Shown one piece after another: positions 43,226 through 52,592 of a DNA stretch of 64,000 nucleotides. The translations under genes and the position numbers were made by a program. Each line of letters opens with the position of its first letter. Position 1 is the stretch's first letter. The notes below the pieces were generated by a model. It was not told the DNA's origin. It saw nothing but the letters and a program-made list of their open reading frames with translations, and did no database searches. This DNA is from an uncultured Verrucomicrobiota bacterium (lineage in GTDB: Bacteria > Verrucomicrobiota > Kiritimatiellia > CAIQIC01 > Lenti-01). Location of the stretch: positions 1-64,000 of the forward strand of contig CALKWZ010000027.1 of NCBI GenBank assembly GCA_938003985.1, given 5' to 3'.

Positions 43226-44419
43226 ATGGCCAAATCCCAGGAACATCCGCCCGTATTGCTGCTCGGCGCCGACGAGAACGAGAGCCTGCCGATTTTAGCC
43301 AATTTGCATCGGCATGGCGTGCCGATCGCGGCGGCCGCGCCGCGGCGGCTCAGTATGGGTTTGTTCTCGCGCTATCCGACCTGGAAACTGATTTCGCCCG
43401 ATCCCAACGCGGAACCGGAAAAGTTCGTCGACTGGGTGGAGCAGACCGTGCGGGCCGGGGAATATCCCGTGACGATGGTGTGCGGCGAAACCGCGACCTG
43501 GCTGATGGCGCAGGCCCGCGAACGGCTGGCGCCCTACACGCGGCTGCCGCTGGTGGACGTGTCCAAGTTCTATCTGTGCCGCGACAAATCGAAGACGATG
43601 AAGGAAGCCGCGCGGCTGGGGATTCCCGCGCCGCAGACGTGGTATCCCGACGACGTGGGCATCGAGGCCGTGGCGGCGGCCATTCCGGTTTACCCCGTGG
43701 TGCTCAAGCCCTGCATCAGCAACGGCGCGCGCGGCATCAGCTATCCGAAGAACGCGGAAGAATTGAAAACCATGTATGCCGCGACGCGCGCGGAATACAA
43801 GGCCTGCATCGTGCAGGAATTCGTGCCGCATTCGGGCATGCAGTACAAGGCGGAGGTCATTCTCGACGCGGCCGGGAAGCCGGTCTGCGGCGGCGTCTAC
43901 GACAAGCCGCGGTTCTATCCGCCCACCGGCGGTTCCAGCACGCTCAATTCGACGGTGGACCGGCCGGACATCCTCGATTCCGCCACCCGGTTCCTGCAGG
44001 GCATCGGCTGGTACGGGATGGGAGATTGCGATTTCATCGAGGATCCGCGCGACCGCGTGCCGAAATTGATGGAGGTCAATCCGCGCTTCACGCGCAGCAT
44101 CAAGATCCTGGTCGAGGCCGGACTCGAATATCCGTATTTGCTGTACCGGCTGGCGCTGGGGTTGCCCATCGAACCGCAGTTCGCCTACCGGAAAGGCCTC
44201 TACTTGCGCTATTTCCTGAGCGATTGCGTGTGGTTCCTGCGCTCCAAGAACCGCTTCAAGGCCAAACCGAGCTTCTTCTGGTTCTTCGGCCGGAACCTGC
44301 GCGACGAGATCTTCTCGTGGGCGGACCCGCTGCCGACCGTCGCGTTCGTCGTCGTGTTCTTCTCGCGGCTGCTGAACGCAAAATCCCGCCAGGCCATGTT
44401 GCGGACCAAGACCAAGTGA
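43226..44419 (+). CDS. ATP-grasp family ligase
   Basis: 397 residues. YLCRDKSKTMKEAARLGIPAP is the N-terminal lid, YPVVLKPCISNGARGISY the ATP-binding Lys strand, IVQEFVPHSGMQYKAEVI and KLMEVNPRFTRSIKI the metal-ligand segment with E and N. Such proteins (compare carbamoyl-phosphate synthase-like ATP-grasps in surface polysaccharide loci) join a carboxylate to an amine or thiol through an acyl phosphate. It could amidate a uronate or attach an amino acid; the substrate is unknown. Late helices (PTVAFVVVFFSRLLN) suggest membrane association. Confidence 0.82.
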   Translation: MAKSQEHPPVLLLGADENESLPILANLHRHGVPIAAAAPRRLSMGLFSRYPTWKLISPDPNAEPEKFVDWVEQTVRAGEYPVTMVCGETATWLMAQARERLAPYTRLPLVDVSKFYLCRDKSKTMKEAARLGIPAPQTWYPDDVGIEAVAAAIPVYPVVLKPCISNGARGISYPKNAEELKTMYAATRAEYKACIVQEFVPHSGMQYKAEVILDAAGKPVCGGVYDKPRFYPPTGGSSTLNSTVDRPDILDSATRFLQGIGWYGMGDCDFIEDPRDRVPKLMEVNPRFTRSIKILVEAGLEYPYLLYRLALGLPIEPQFAYRKGLYLRYFLSDCVWFLRSKNRFKAKPSFFWFFGRNLRDEIFSWADPLPTVAFVVVFFSRLLNAKSRQAMLRTKTK

Positions 44420-44423
44420 CGGA

Positions 44424-45674
44424 ATGCGCATTCTCTACGTCCATCAGTTTTTTGCGGGTCCCGATGCGCCGGGGCCGGCCCAGCCGCGGGCGCTGGTCCG
44501 GCGGCTGGCCGAGCGCGGCCACGCGGTGGACGTGGTGGCGTGCGATCTCAACGCCTACAACGAGCAGACCGAGCCCGAAGAGGCCTATGACGTGCCGGGC
44601 GGCGGAACGGTGCGCGTGCACCGGTTGCCGGTGCCGCGCGGGCTGCGCGCCAGCCTGGCGAACCGCCTGAAGACGTACGGCCGCTTTGCATGGGCGGCCT
44701 ACCGGTTCGGGAAGCGCCTGCCGAAGCCCGACGTCGTCATGGCCAGCATCCAGCCGCTGTTCGGCGGCTTCGCCGCCTATCGGCTCGCGCGGCGCTGGCG
44801 CCGGCCGTTCCTGCTGGAAATCCGCGACCTGTGGCCGGACGCGCTCGTGGTCAAGAAGGCGATCGCCCGGTGGCAGGCGGCGCCGCTCGAGGCGCTGGCG
44901 CGCGCGATGTATTTCGGCGCGGACCGCGTCGTGTGCCTGACGCCCGGCCTCAAGCAGGAAATCCTCCGCAAGGGCGTGCCGGCCGGCCGCGTGGATTTGT
45001 TTCCCAACGGCTTCGAGGATGCGTTCTTCCGGCTGGAGGCGGGCACGCGCGAAAAAATGCGCGCGGAACTCGGGTGGGGCGACGCCTTCGTGGCGGTCTA
45101 CACGGGGACGCACACGGAAGTGACCGCCGTCGAAACGATCGTGCGCGCGGCAGAGACGCTCAGGGCGCGGCGCGATATCCGCCTCGACCTGTTCGGTACG
45201 GGCCAGACCAAGCCCAAGGCAATCGCGCTGGCCAAGGAACTCGGCTTGGACAACGTCCATTTCCACGATCCGGTGCCGAAGTCGAAAGTACCCGCCATCC
45301 TGGCGGCGGCCGATGCCGGCCTGATGACGCTTTTCCGCAGCCCTCTGATCCACATCTATTTCGAGAACAAATTCATCGACTACATGGGATCGCGCCTGCC
45401 GATCCTGGCCGCGCTGGAAGGCGTCCAGGCCGATTTGATCCGGCGTTGCGGCGCGGGCCAGGTCGTGCCCGCCTTCGACCACGAGGGTTTGGCGCGGGCC
45501 ATCGTGGAGGCGGCGGAGCATCCGGACCAATGCCGCGAGATGGGCGCGGCCGGCCAGCGGTTCGTCGCGGCCCAGCTGGCGCAGCGCAAGATCCTGGACC
45601 GCTATGCCGAGACGCTCGAGACGCTGGCGCGCGGCGAAATCGGCCGCATGCCGACCTGGGATCCGTTCCCGTGA
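44424..45674 (+). CDS. Family 4 glycosyltransferase (WbuB-like)
   Basis: 416 residues, GT-B. ILYVHQFFAGPDAPGPAQPR at the N-terminus, EIRDLWPDALVVKK in the acceptor domain (the EIRDLWP motif marks the WbuB-type GT4 group acting on N-acetyl-fucosamine-like sugars), VDLFPNGFEDAFFR, and the donor-site blocks HDPVPKSKVPAILAAADAG and ENKFIDYMGSRLPILA. It uses a nucleotide-activated amino sugar. The stop overlaps the GTG of the next gene. Confidence 0.88.
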   Translation: MRILYVHQFFAGPDAPGPAQPRALVRRLAERGHAVDVVACDLNAYNEQTEPEEAYDVPGGGTVRVHRLPVPRGLRASLANRLKTYGRFAWAAYRFGKRLPKPDVVMASIQPLFGGFAAYRLARRWRRPFLLEIRDLWPDALVVKKAIARWQAAPLEALARAMYFGADRVVCLTPGLKQEILRKGVPAGRVDLFPNGFEDAFFRLEAGTREKMRAELGWGDAFVAVYTGTHTEVTAVETIVRAAETLRARRDIRLDLFGTGQTKPKAIALAKELGLDNVHFHDPVPKSKVPAILAAADAGLMTLFRSPLIHIYFENKFIDYMGSRLPILAALEGVQADLIRRCGAGQVVPAFDHEGLARAIVEAAEHPDQCREMGAAGQRFVAAQLAQRKILDRYAETLETLARGEIGRMPTWDPFP

Positions 45675-47452
45675 ATCCGGGCCTGATGGCGATGGGCGGA
45701 GCGCTGGCGGCGGCGGTTGCGCTGCCGCGTTTGCTGCTCTTGGCGCCGTTCCGCATCGGCTGGGCCATGTATTTGGCCAACGTGGCGTGGGAATTCCTGC
45801 CCAAGAAACTCGGCGTAGGGCGGTTTCGGTTGGAGGCCGTTGCGGGGGCGGCGGGGCTGGCGTTGCTGGCCTTCGGCGGCGCGCCGGGGAGTGCGACGGT
45901 TCTGGTCGGCGGGATTCTGTTGGTGCTGGAAATCGCCAACCACCGCTGGGAGAAGCGACTGGTCCAGGGGGCCGTTCCCGGCGGTGCGATCCTGACGCTG
46001 GAAGCCCCGTTCGTGACGCGCCGGCCGCGATATTCCCTGGGCGTGCGCTGGACGGGCGTGCCGTTCGACCTGGAACTCATCGCGGTCAATCCCGGGGCGG
46101 AACCGGCGACGCTGCCCGTACGCCTAGGCGCGCCGGCGGAATGGCTGGGCGGCGCCGCGGCGCAGCAGACGCTTCAGCTTGATTCGGCGGGGGGCGTGGG
46201 GCGTGCGACATGGTCCTTGCAACCGCAAACGCGCCAAGGCGGCGGAGTGCTGGAAATCGCTGTGGCAGAAAATGGTCGGACCCGGCGCTTTCGCATCGCG
46301 CACGACGGCTGCCTGTCGCCGGCGGACGCCCGACCGGTGCGGGCCGCGATTTCGCGCTATCCGGGCGGCCGCCGCAGCGCGTTCGTCTGGCGCGGGGACA
46401 TGGATCTCTACGATCTGCGGACGTTCCAGTCGATCGCCGGGCTGGAAACGACCTTGGGCCTGTCGGCGCGGTATGCGTTCCCGCAGACGATGTGCCTGTC
46501 CACGCGATTGTCGTTCGACGAGGCCGCGGCGCGCGAGTGGGCGGAGCACATGGAAGCGGAAACCGGGGCGGCCGAGATCCCGCGCTTCATCCAATGGCTG
46601 CGCGACAAGGTGGACCTGCGCCATGCCGCCGTTTTTCCGGCGCGAGGCGTGGGCAAGCCGTTTTTGCTGGAACTGGGCAACCACGGCCATCTGCACTACG
46701 ACACGGCGGCGGCCGCGGCGCCCGAGAACGGCTGGAAATCCCACGCCAAGATGGGCGCAGGGCGGTATCCGTGGATGGGGGACGATGCTTCGTCGTTCGG
46801 CGAACAGCGCGACAACATCCTGGAAGCCGCGCGCTGGTTCCGGAAGTTGCTGGCATACGTGCCGCGGGCGTGGGCCAAGCCGGGACGTTGCAACGACGCC
46901 GACACGGCGCGGGCGGCGGCGGCGGCCGGTTGCGAAGTGCTGAGCGGTTCCGACATCCGCGCGCGCGACAACGTCCTGTACCAGCCGCCGCCGCACCATC
47001 CGGGCGGGACGGATGCCGTCGAGCTGACCTCGCGCTACCCGCCCGACCCGCAGCACGTCCATCATTTCGCGATGCTGCGGTTCTGGCTGCATCGCTCCGG
47101 CCGCCTGGGATTGCCGATGGTGTTCATGTGCCACCAGCACATGCGCCAGTGGGAAGGTCCGGCCTGCAGGCGGTTCGCGGAGCACCTGCTGCGGGCCGCA
47201 CTGGCGGATTGCCAAGGCGAATTTGCCATCGACACGCTGTTCGGGGTCGGCAAGTATTGGCGCGAGGTGTTGAGCCCGAAGACGCGCCGCGTGGCGGTCG
47301 CGCTGGACGGCGCGCGGCTCCGGATCGAGAACCGCAGCGACGCGGATTTCGCGCGCGTGCCGGTGGATCTGGAGCTGGCGAACGGCGGCCGGACCACGGT
47401 GCTGGTTGCGGTGCGCGGCGGGCAAACGGTCGATTTGGAGTGGCAGGAGTAG
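45671..47452 (+). CDS. Membrane-anchored deacetylase-like protein, paralogue B
   Basis: 593 residues from GTG. N-terminal helices with APFRIGWAMYLANVAWE, matching paralogue A; a beta-rich middle; then FVWRGDMDLYD (Asp243, Asp245) and ELGNHGHLHYDT (His338, 340, 342). The sequence NGWKSHAKMGAGRYPW follows and has the counterpart NGWKSHAGIGAGHYSW in copy A. Conserved PPHHPGGTDAVEL and FMCHQHMRQW end the domain. Candidate metal ligands (Asp pair, H-x3-H) are kept in both copies. It flanks the ATP-grasp and GT4 with copy A. Function is inference. Confidence 0.7.
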   Translation: MNPGLMAMGGALAAAVALPRLLLLAPFRIGWAMYLANVAWEFLPKKLGVGRFRLEAVAGAAGLALLAFGGAPGSATVLVGGILLVLEIANHRWEKRLVQGAVPGGAILTLEAPFVTRRPRYSLGVRWTGVPFDLELIAVNPGAEPATLPVRLGAPAEWLGGAAAQQTLQLDSAGGVGRATWSLQPQTRQGGGVLEIAVAENGRTRRFRIAHDGCLSPADARPVRAAISRYPGGRRSAFVWRGDMDLYDLRTFQSIAGLETTLGLSARYAFPQTMCLSTRLSFDEAAAREWAEHMEAETGAAEIPRFIQWLRDKVDLRHAAVFPARGVGKPFLLELGNHGHLHYDTAAAAAPENGWKSHAKMGAGRYPWMGDDASSFGEQRDNILEAARWFRKLLAYVPRAWAKPGRCNDADTARAAAAAGCEVLSGSDIRARDNVLYQPPPHHPGGTDAVELTSRYPPDPQHVHHFAMLRFWLHRSGRLGLPMVFMCHQHMRQWEGPACRRFAEHLLRAALADCQGEFAIDTLFGVGKYWREVLSPKTRRVAVALDGARLRIENRSDADFARVPVDLELANGGRTTVLVAVRGGQTVDLEWQE

Positions 47453-47456
47453 GCGC

Positions 47457-48302
47457 ATGCCGTTGGTTTGCACAGTGGACGTCGAGGACTGGGCGCAGTC
47501 CACCCTCGATACGGAAATGCCGATTTCGGATCGCGCGGGCCCCAACATGGAACGCGTGCTCGACGTGCTGGCCGAGGAAAACGTCAAGGCCACCTGCTTC
47601 GTGCTGGGCAAGTTCGCGGAGAAATTTCCGGCGTGCGTGAAGCGGATCGCGGCGGAGGGCCACGAGGTGGCCTCGCACGGCTACGGGCACGTGGACGTGT
47701 TCCGGCTGACGCCGACGCAGTTCCGGGAGGACGTCCGCCGCTCCAAAGGGCAGTTGGAAGCCATGACGGGCGCGGCGTTGAAGGGCTACCGCGCGCCGGA
47801 TTTCTCGATCGTCAAGGAGTCGCTGTGGGCGTTCGACATGCTGGCGGAGGAAGGGTTCGCCTACGACGCGAGCATCAATCCGGCGGTGCTGGCGCGGTTC
47901 GGCGTGCCTGATTTTCCGGCCCAGCCCGTGCGCCTGGCGCTGGCGGGCGGCTTGAGCCTGGTTGAATTGCCGGTGGCGACGCTGCCGGTGCTGGGACGGA
48001 AATTCCCCGTGGCGGGCGGGGGCTATCACCGTTTGCTGCCGTTCCCGGCCATCCGCTGGGTGGTCGAGCGGGCGGTGTTGGCGGGCGAGGTGTTCATGGC
48101 CTACTGCCATCCGTACGAATTCGATCCGGATGAATTTGCCCATCTGGGCTATCCGTTGCCGCTGAAAACGCGCCTGCACCAAGGATTGGGGCGGCGCGGA
48201 TTCGAGGGCAAGTTCCGCCGGATGCTGCGGGAATTCGAAACCCAGTTGGCGATTCAGATCGCGGAACGGCCGGATTGGCCGGCGCACGCGCTGCCGGGCT
48301 GA
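47457..48302 (+). CDS. XrtA-type polysaccharide deacetylase
   Basis: 281 residues. LVCTVDVEDWAQSTLDTE at the N-terminus is the pattern of the deacetylase family found with XrtA/PEP-CTERM systems (TIGR03006). It continues with KATCFVLGKFAEKFPA, EVASHGYGHVDVF (NodB motif 2), KGYRAPDFSI, and MAYCHPYEFDPDE. It removes acetyl groups from an exopolysaccharide intermediate. It follows paralogue B by 4 bp. No exosortase gene is in the window. Confidence 0.9.
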   Translation: MPLVCTVDVEDWAQSTLDTEMPISDRAGPNMERVLDVLAEENVKATCFVLGKFAEKFPACVKRIAAEGHEVASHGYGHVDVFRLTPTQFREDVRRSKGQLEAMTGAALKGYRAPDFSIVKESLWAFDMLAEEGFAYDASINPAVLARFGVPDFPAQPVRLALAGGLSLVELPVATLPVLGRKFPVAGGGYHRLLPFPAIRWVVERAVLAGEVFMAYCHPYEFDPDEFAHLGYPLPLKTRLHQGLGRRGFEGKFRRMLREFETQLAIQIAERPDWPAHALPG

Positions 48303-48309
48303 GCGGAAC

Positions 48310-48996
48310 ATGCGGAACAGTTGGGCCATTCCGAAACGCCTGTTCGATTTTGCCGCCGCGCTGGCGGGGCTGGTCGTGCTGTCGCCGCTGATGCTGGCCT
48401 TGGCGGTTCTGGTGCGGGCGACGTCGCCCGGGCCGGCGCTGTTCATCCAGGAGCGGGTGGGGCGGCAGGGCCGGATTTTCCGCTGCGCGAAATTCCGGAC
48501 CATGGGCGCGGGCGCGCAGGCGCAGGGCACCGTGACGACGGCGGCGGACGCGCGGGTGACGCCGCTGGGGCGCTGGCTGCGCCGGTGGAAGCTGGACGAG
48601 CTGCCGCAACTGTGGAACGTGCTGGCGGGCCGGATGTCGTTCGTGGGACCGCGGCCCGACGTGCCGGGCTACGCGGACCGGCTGCAGGGCGACGACCGCC
48701 GGATCCTCGAGCTGCGTCCCGGCATCACCGGACCGGCCACGCTGCTGTTCCGCGACGAAGAGCGCCTGCTGGCTTTGGCGAAAAACCCGCAGGCCTTCAA
48801 CGACGCGGTGGTCTATCCCGAAAAAGTGCGCCTCAACCGCGAGTATCTGGAGGCCGGGAATTTCTGGCGCGATCTGGGCTACGTCTTCGCGACGGTCTGG
48901 CCCGGATTGACGCGGCGGCTGGGGTGGGATTTGCGTTTGGGGCTGCGCTACGGCGAATTTTCCGCTCGCCTGGAGCGGGAAGCCGTGCGGTACTAG
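48310..48996 (+). CDS. Initiating phosphoglycosyl transferase (PglC-like)
   Basis: 228 residues, small monotopic form. RLFDFAAALAGLVVLSPLM is the re-entrant membrane helix; KFRTMGAGA, KLDELPQLWNVLAGRMSFVGPRPD and RPGITGPATLLFRDE are the catalytic and substrate blocks, with the Asp-Glu dyad in LDELP. It transfers phospho-sugar from a UDP-sugar to undecaprenyl phosphate, the first membrane step of repeat unit assembly. The partners PglE (next gene) and PglF (50691) suggest a diNAcBac-type UDP-sugar. Confidence 0.9.
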   Translation: MRNSWAIPKRLFDFAAALAGLVVLSPLMLALAVLVRATSPGPALFIQERVGRQGRIFRCAKFRTMGAGAQAQGTVTTAADARVTPLGRWLRRWKLDELPQLWNVLAGRMSFVGPRPDVPGYADRLQGDDRRILELRPGITGPATLLFRDEERLLALAKNPQAFNDAVVYPEKVRLNREYLEAGNFWRDLGYVFATVWPGLTRRLGWDLRLGLRYGEFSARLEREAVRY

Positions 48997-49015
48997 CGTC
49001 GGAAAAGGATATCCC

Positions 49016-50161
49016 ATGAGCCAGAACCCGAGATTGTTCCTGTCGCCGCCGCACATGGGCGGGCACGAGCCCGAATTCGTGCAGCAGGCCTTCGCGTCGA
49101 ACTACATCGCGCCGCTGGGGCCGATGGTGGATGCGTTCGAGCGGGAATTCGCCGCCGTCGTGGGCCTGCCGCACTGCCTGGCGCTGGCCAGCGGCACGGC
49201 AGCGACGCATCTGGCGCTGCGGCATCTCGGCGTGAAGCCGGGCGACGAAATCCTGGCCTCGACGCTGACGTTCATCGGCAGCGTGACGCCCGCGACGTTC
49301 GAGCGCGCGACGCTGACGTTCGTCGACTGCGACGATGCGAGCTGGAACATGGATCCGACGTTGCTGGAGCAGGCGCTGGCCGACGGCGCAAAACGCGGCA
49401 AGCTGCCGAAAGCGGTGATCCCGACCGATCTCTACGGCCTGCCGTGCGATCTGCCGCGGATCCGCGCGATTTGCGACCGCCACGGCGTGCCGGTGATCTG
49501 CGATTCGGCGGAAGCCGTCGGCGCGCGCTACGGCGAACGCCATGCCGGCGCGGACGCCTGGGCGGCGACCTATTCGTTCAACGGCAACAAGATCATCACG
49601 ACCTCGGGCGGGGGCATGCTGGCGTCGCATGACAAGAGCCTGATCGACCACGCGCGCAAGCTGTCGCAGCAGGCGCGCGAAGCGACGCCGTGGTACGAGC
49701 ACGTGGAGATCGGTTTCAACTACCGGATGAGCAACGTGCTGGCGGCCATCGGGCGCGGCCAGTTGCAGGTGCTGGACGAACGCGTGCGCCGCCGCCGGGA
49801 GATATTCGAAGGGTACCGGGCGCGGCTGGGCGGCTTGCCGGGGATTTCGTTCATGCCCGAGCCGGCCGGCTGGCGCAGCAACCGCTGGTTGACGGTGATC
49901 CAGATCGATCCGGCGGCGTTTGGAACCGGCACCCACGCGGTGCGGGAAGCGCTGGAGGCCGAGAACGTCGAAGCCCGGCCGGTCTGGAAACCGATGCATC
50001 TGCAGCCGGTGTTCCAGGGCGCGAAGCTGTGGCAGGCGGCGGGGGCGGCGGTCAGCGAGCGGCTGTTCGCGCGCGGGCTGTGCTTGCCTTCGGGAACGGC
50101 CATGACCGACGGCGATCTGGACCGCGTGTGCGGCATCGTCCGGCGGATGGCCGGTCGCTAA
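49016..50161 (+). CDS. DegT/DnrJ/EryC1 aminotransferase (PglE-like)
   Basis: 381 residues, PLP-dependent. LSPPHMGGHEPEFVQQAF at the start is the pattern of the PglE/4-amino-sugar group; ASGTAATHLALRHL, ICDSAEAVGARY, SFNGNKIITTSGGGML with Lys192 forming the PLP aldimine, and NYRMSNVLAAIGRGQL. It aminates C4 of the 4-keto sugar made by the PglF-type dehydratase at 50691. It could also serve the WbpB product, since no WbpE-type gene is present in the window. Confidence 0.88.
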   Translation: MSQNPRLFLSPPHMGGHEPEFVQQAFASNYIAPLGPMVDAFEREFAAVVGLPHCLALASGTAATHLALRHLGVKPGDEILASTLTFIGSVTPATFERATLTFVDCDDASWNMDPTLLEQALADGAKRGKLPKAVIPTDLYGLPCDLPRIRAICDRHGVPVICDSAEAVGARYGERHAGADAWAATYSFNGNKIITTSGGGMLASHDKSLIDHARKLSQQAREATPWYEHVEIGFNYRMSNVLAAIGRGQLQVLDERVRRRREIFEGYRARLGGLPGISFMPEPAGWRSNRWLTVIQIDPAAFGTGTHAVREALEAENVEARPVWKPMHLQPVFQGAKLWQAAGAAVSERLFARGLCLPSGTAMTDGDLDRVCGIVRRMAGR

Positions 50162-50196
50162 GGCATAGGCGATTCGGCACAAGAACGGCCCCGCCC

Positions 50197-50613
50197 ATGC
50201 CCGCGAACCGCCTGAAAACGATGGTGTTGGCTTGCCCCATGCGGGTCCGCAGGGCGGCTTGCGCGGTCCATCTGGCGTTGATCGCCGTTCTCTCGCTGGC
50301 GCCGGCGTGGCTGTTTCCGCCGTCTCCGCCGGGAATACCCGGCATCGACAAAGCCGTGCACGTGGGGCTGTACGGGGTTCTGGGGGCGTTGCTGCGGTGG
50401 GCGGCCGGGCCGAGGGTGGGGCGGCGCGCGGCATGGCGGTTGCCGGCGGCGGGCGCCGCATATGGGCTTGCAATGGAAGTCCTGCAACCGTGGATTGGCG
50501 GGGCGGGACGGGCGTTCAGCTGGGGAGATGCGGCGGCGAATCTGGCCGGAATCATGCTGTTCTGGCTGGTTGCCGGCCGGTTTCTGGGGCGGGAAAAACC
50601 GTTTTCCCGATAA
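50197..50613 (+). CDS. VanZ-family membrane protein
   Basis: 138 residues; ATGs at 50221 and 50239 are alternative starts. KAVHVGLYGVLGALLRW, YGLAMEVLQPWIGGAGRAFSWGD and GIMLFWLVAGRF are the VanZ pattern (H-x-x-x-Y/F; E-x-x-Q; S-x-x-D). About four membrane segments. It is the second VanZ protein of the window; the first, at 3921, is fused to an extra domain. Function not established. It follows the aminotransferase by 35 bp. Confidence 0.78.
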   Translation: MPANRLKTMVLACPMRVRRAACAVHLALIAVLSLAPAWLFPPSPPGIPGIDKAVHVGLYGVLGALLRWAAGPRVGRRAAWRLPAAGAAYGLAMEVLQPWIGGAGRAFSWGDAAANLAGIMLFWLVAGRFLGREKPFSR

Positions 50614-50622
50614 AATACGGCG

Positions 50623-50650
50623 TTTCATTTTTCGGCGCAGGCGCTATACT
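50623..50650 (+). promoter_or_regulatory. Candidate promoter of the dehydratase / radical SAM operon
   Basis: TTTCAT (50623-50628), 16 bp, TATACT (50645-50650). The start would be near 50657, with a 35-nt leader to the ATG, which carries GGAGG 9 nt upstream. The region is AT-richer than its surroundings. The -35 is weak. Confidence 0.4.
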
Positions 50651-50690
50651 CCACCGAAATAGGCCCCTACAGCGCGGAGGGCCGGACACC

Positions 50691-52592
50691 ATGATCCAAC
50701 AACTGAAAAACCGGAATTTCTACGTCATCCTGGCCGGGGATTTGGTGCTGTTCGCGGCCTCGCTGATTCTCGCCTACGGCCTGCGGTTCTCCTTGGAAAT
50801 ACCGGAAAAAGACTGGTACCGCATTCTGTTCCTGCTGCCGTTCCTGCTGCCGACGAAGGCGGTCGCATTCTTCCTGATGGGCGTCTATCGGGGCATGTGG
50901 CGCTACACGAGCATTCCGGATGCCTTGCGGCTGGTCAAGGCGTCGGTGCTGGCCACCCTGACCGTGATGACGGCGCTGACGCTGGCCCAGCAGTTCTGGG
51001 GCTATTCCCGCTCCGTGTTCGTGGCGGACTGCATTTTCACGGTCTTTTTCTGCGGCGGGTTCCGCCTGGCCATCCGGATCCTGGCCACGAACAAGCGCGC
51101 CATGCTCAAGTTCTGGGACCGGGAACCGGAAGACAGCCTGCCGGTCCGGCACGTGCGGCTGCTGATCATCGGGGCGGGGGATGCGGCGGCCAGCATCATC
51201 CGGGAGATCCAGGGCAATCCGCGCTCGCCTTACGACGTGGTCGCGTGCATCGACGACGATCATCACAAGCATGGCCAGACGCTGCTGGAAGTGCCCGTGC
51301 GCGGGCCGATCGGCAAACTGCTGTTTTTCGTGAGCCGGTTCCAGGCCGACGAGATCCTGATCGCGATGCCCTCGGTGGTCGGCGAGGAAATGCGCCGGAT
51401 CGTCGACGCCTGCAAGGCTTCCGGGCTGCCGTTCAAGACCTTGCCGTCGCTGGGGGCGCTGGTGGACGGCAAGGTGACGGTGAACGACGTCCGCGAAGTG
51501 AAGTACGAGGACATCCTGGGGCGGCCACCGGTCCAGATGGACTACGCCGGGATCGGCAACTATCTCACGGGCAAAACCGTGGCCGTGACCGGGGCGGGCG
51601 GTTCCATCGGGTCGGAACTGTGCCGGCAGATCCTGCGTTTCAAGCCGGCGGCGCTGGTGCTGATCGAGGCCAACGAATTCAACCTCTACCGGATCGAGCG
51701 GGAATTGCTGGCCGACCGCCACGCGGGCCCGCTGCGCACCGTGATGGGGCGGGTGCAGGACCGCGCGCTGATGGCGAACGTGTTCGACAAGTACCGGCCC
51801 CACGCCGTGTTCCACGCCGCCGCGTGCAAGCACGTGCCGATGGTGGAGACCAATCCTTGGGAAGGCATCCTCAACAACACCATCGGCAGCCAGACGCTGA
51901 TGGACGTGGCGGAAGAGTACGGCGTCGAGCGGTTCGTGCTGGTTTCGACGGACAAGGCCGTGCGGCCGACCAACGTGATGGGCGCGAGCAAGCGCGTGGC
52001 CGAGATCGCGCTGCAGGGGCGCGCGCCGGGCCGGACCCGCTTCATGGCGGTGCGCTTCGGCAACGTGCTGGGATCCTCGGGGTCGGTGATCCCGCTCTTC
52101 CGCAAGCAGATCCAGGCCGGCGGACCGGTGACGGTCACGCATCCGGACATGACGCGCTACTTCATGATGATTCCCGAAGCCTGCCAGTTGATCCTGCAGG
52201 CGGGCGCGATGGGCGAGGGCGGCGAAATCTTCATTCTGGAGATGGGCACGCCGGTCAAGATCGCCGACATGGCGCGCGACATGATCCGGCTGTCCGGCAA
52301 GGTGCCCGACCAGGATATCCAGATCGTCTACACGGGCCTGCGTCCGGGCGAAAAGCTCTACGAGGAACTCATCACGCAGGGCGAGGGCATCGTGGCGACG
52401 GCGCACGAAAAAATCATGGTGCTCAAGCGCGACGGACACGGGGCGGAGGCCGCGGAGGGGGACCGCAAAGTCCGGGCGCAGATCGACCGTTTGGCGGCGG
52501 CGGCGGCCACCTTCGAGCCGGAGCGGATCAAGGCCGCGCTCAAGGAAATCGTGCCCGAATACGCGCCGGCCAATCATTCCGCGCCGGCATGA
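50691..52592 (+). CDS. Membrane UDP-sugar 4,6-dehydratase (PglF/WbpM type)
   Basis: 633 residues. Four N-terminal membrane helices (1-110) are followed by a first Rossmann-like domain (LLIIGAGDAAASIIREI) and then the SDR catalytic domain (VAVTGAGGSIGSELCRQIL). The active-site block is STDKAVRPTNVMGASKR, in which Met takes the place of the usual Tyr of the SDR triad, as in WbpM and PglF. C-terminal TGLRPGEKLYEEL is a family mark. It makes UDP-4-keto-6-deoxy-HexNAc for the PglE-like enzyme. Its stop codon overlaps the start of the radical SAM gene. Confidence 0.92.
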   Translation: MIQQLKNRNFYVILAGDLVLFAASLILAYGLRFSLEIPEKDWYRILFLLPFLLPTKAVAFFLMGVYRGMWRYTSIPDALRLVKASVLATLTVMTALTLAQQFWGYSRSVFVADCIFTVFFCGGFRLAIRILATNKRAMLKFWDREPEDSLPVRHVRLLIIGAGDAAASIIREIQGNPRSPYDVVACIDDDHHKHGQTLLEVPVRGPIGKLLFFVSRFQADEILIAMPSVVGEEMRRIVDACKASGLPFKTLPSLGALVDGKVTVNDVREVKYEDILGRPPVQMDYAGIGNYLTGKTVAVTGAGGSIGSELCRQILRFKPAALVLIEANEFNLYRIERELLADRHAGPLRTVMGRVQDRALMANVFDKYRPHAVFHAAACKHVPMVETNPWEGILNNTIGSQTLMDVAEEYGVERFVLVSTDKAVRPTNVMGASKRVAEIALQGRAPGRTRFMAVRFGNVLGSSGSVIPLFRKQIQAGGPVTVTHPDMTRYFMMIPEACQLILQAGAMGEGGEIFILEMGTPVKIADMARDMIRLSGKVPDQDIQIVYTGLRPGEKLYEELITQGEGIVATAHEKIMVLKRDGHGAEAAEGDRKVRAQIDRLAAAAATFEPERIKAALKEIVPEYAPANHSAPA

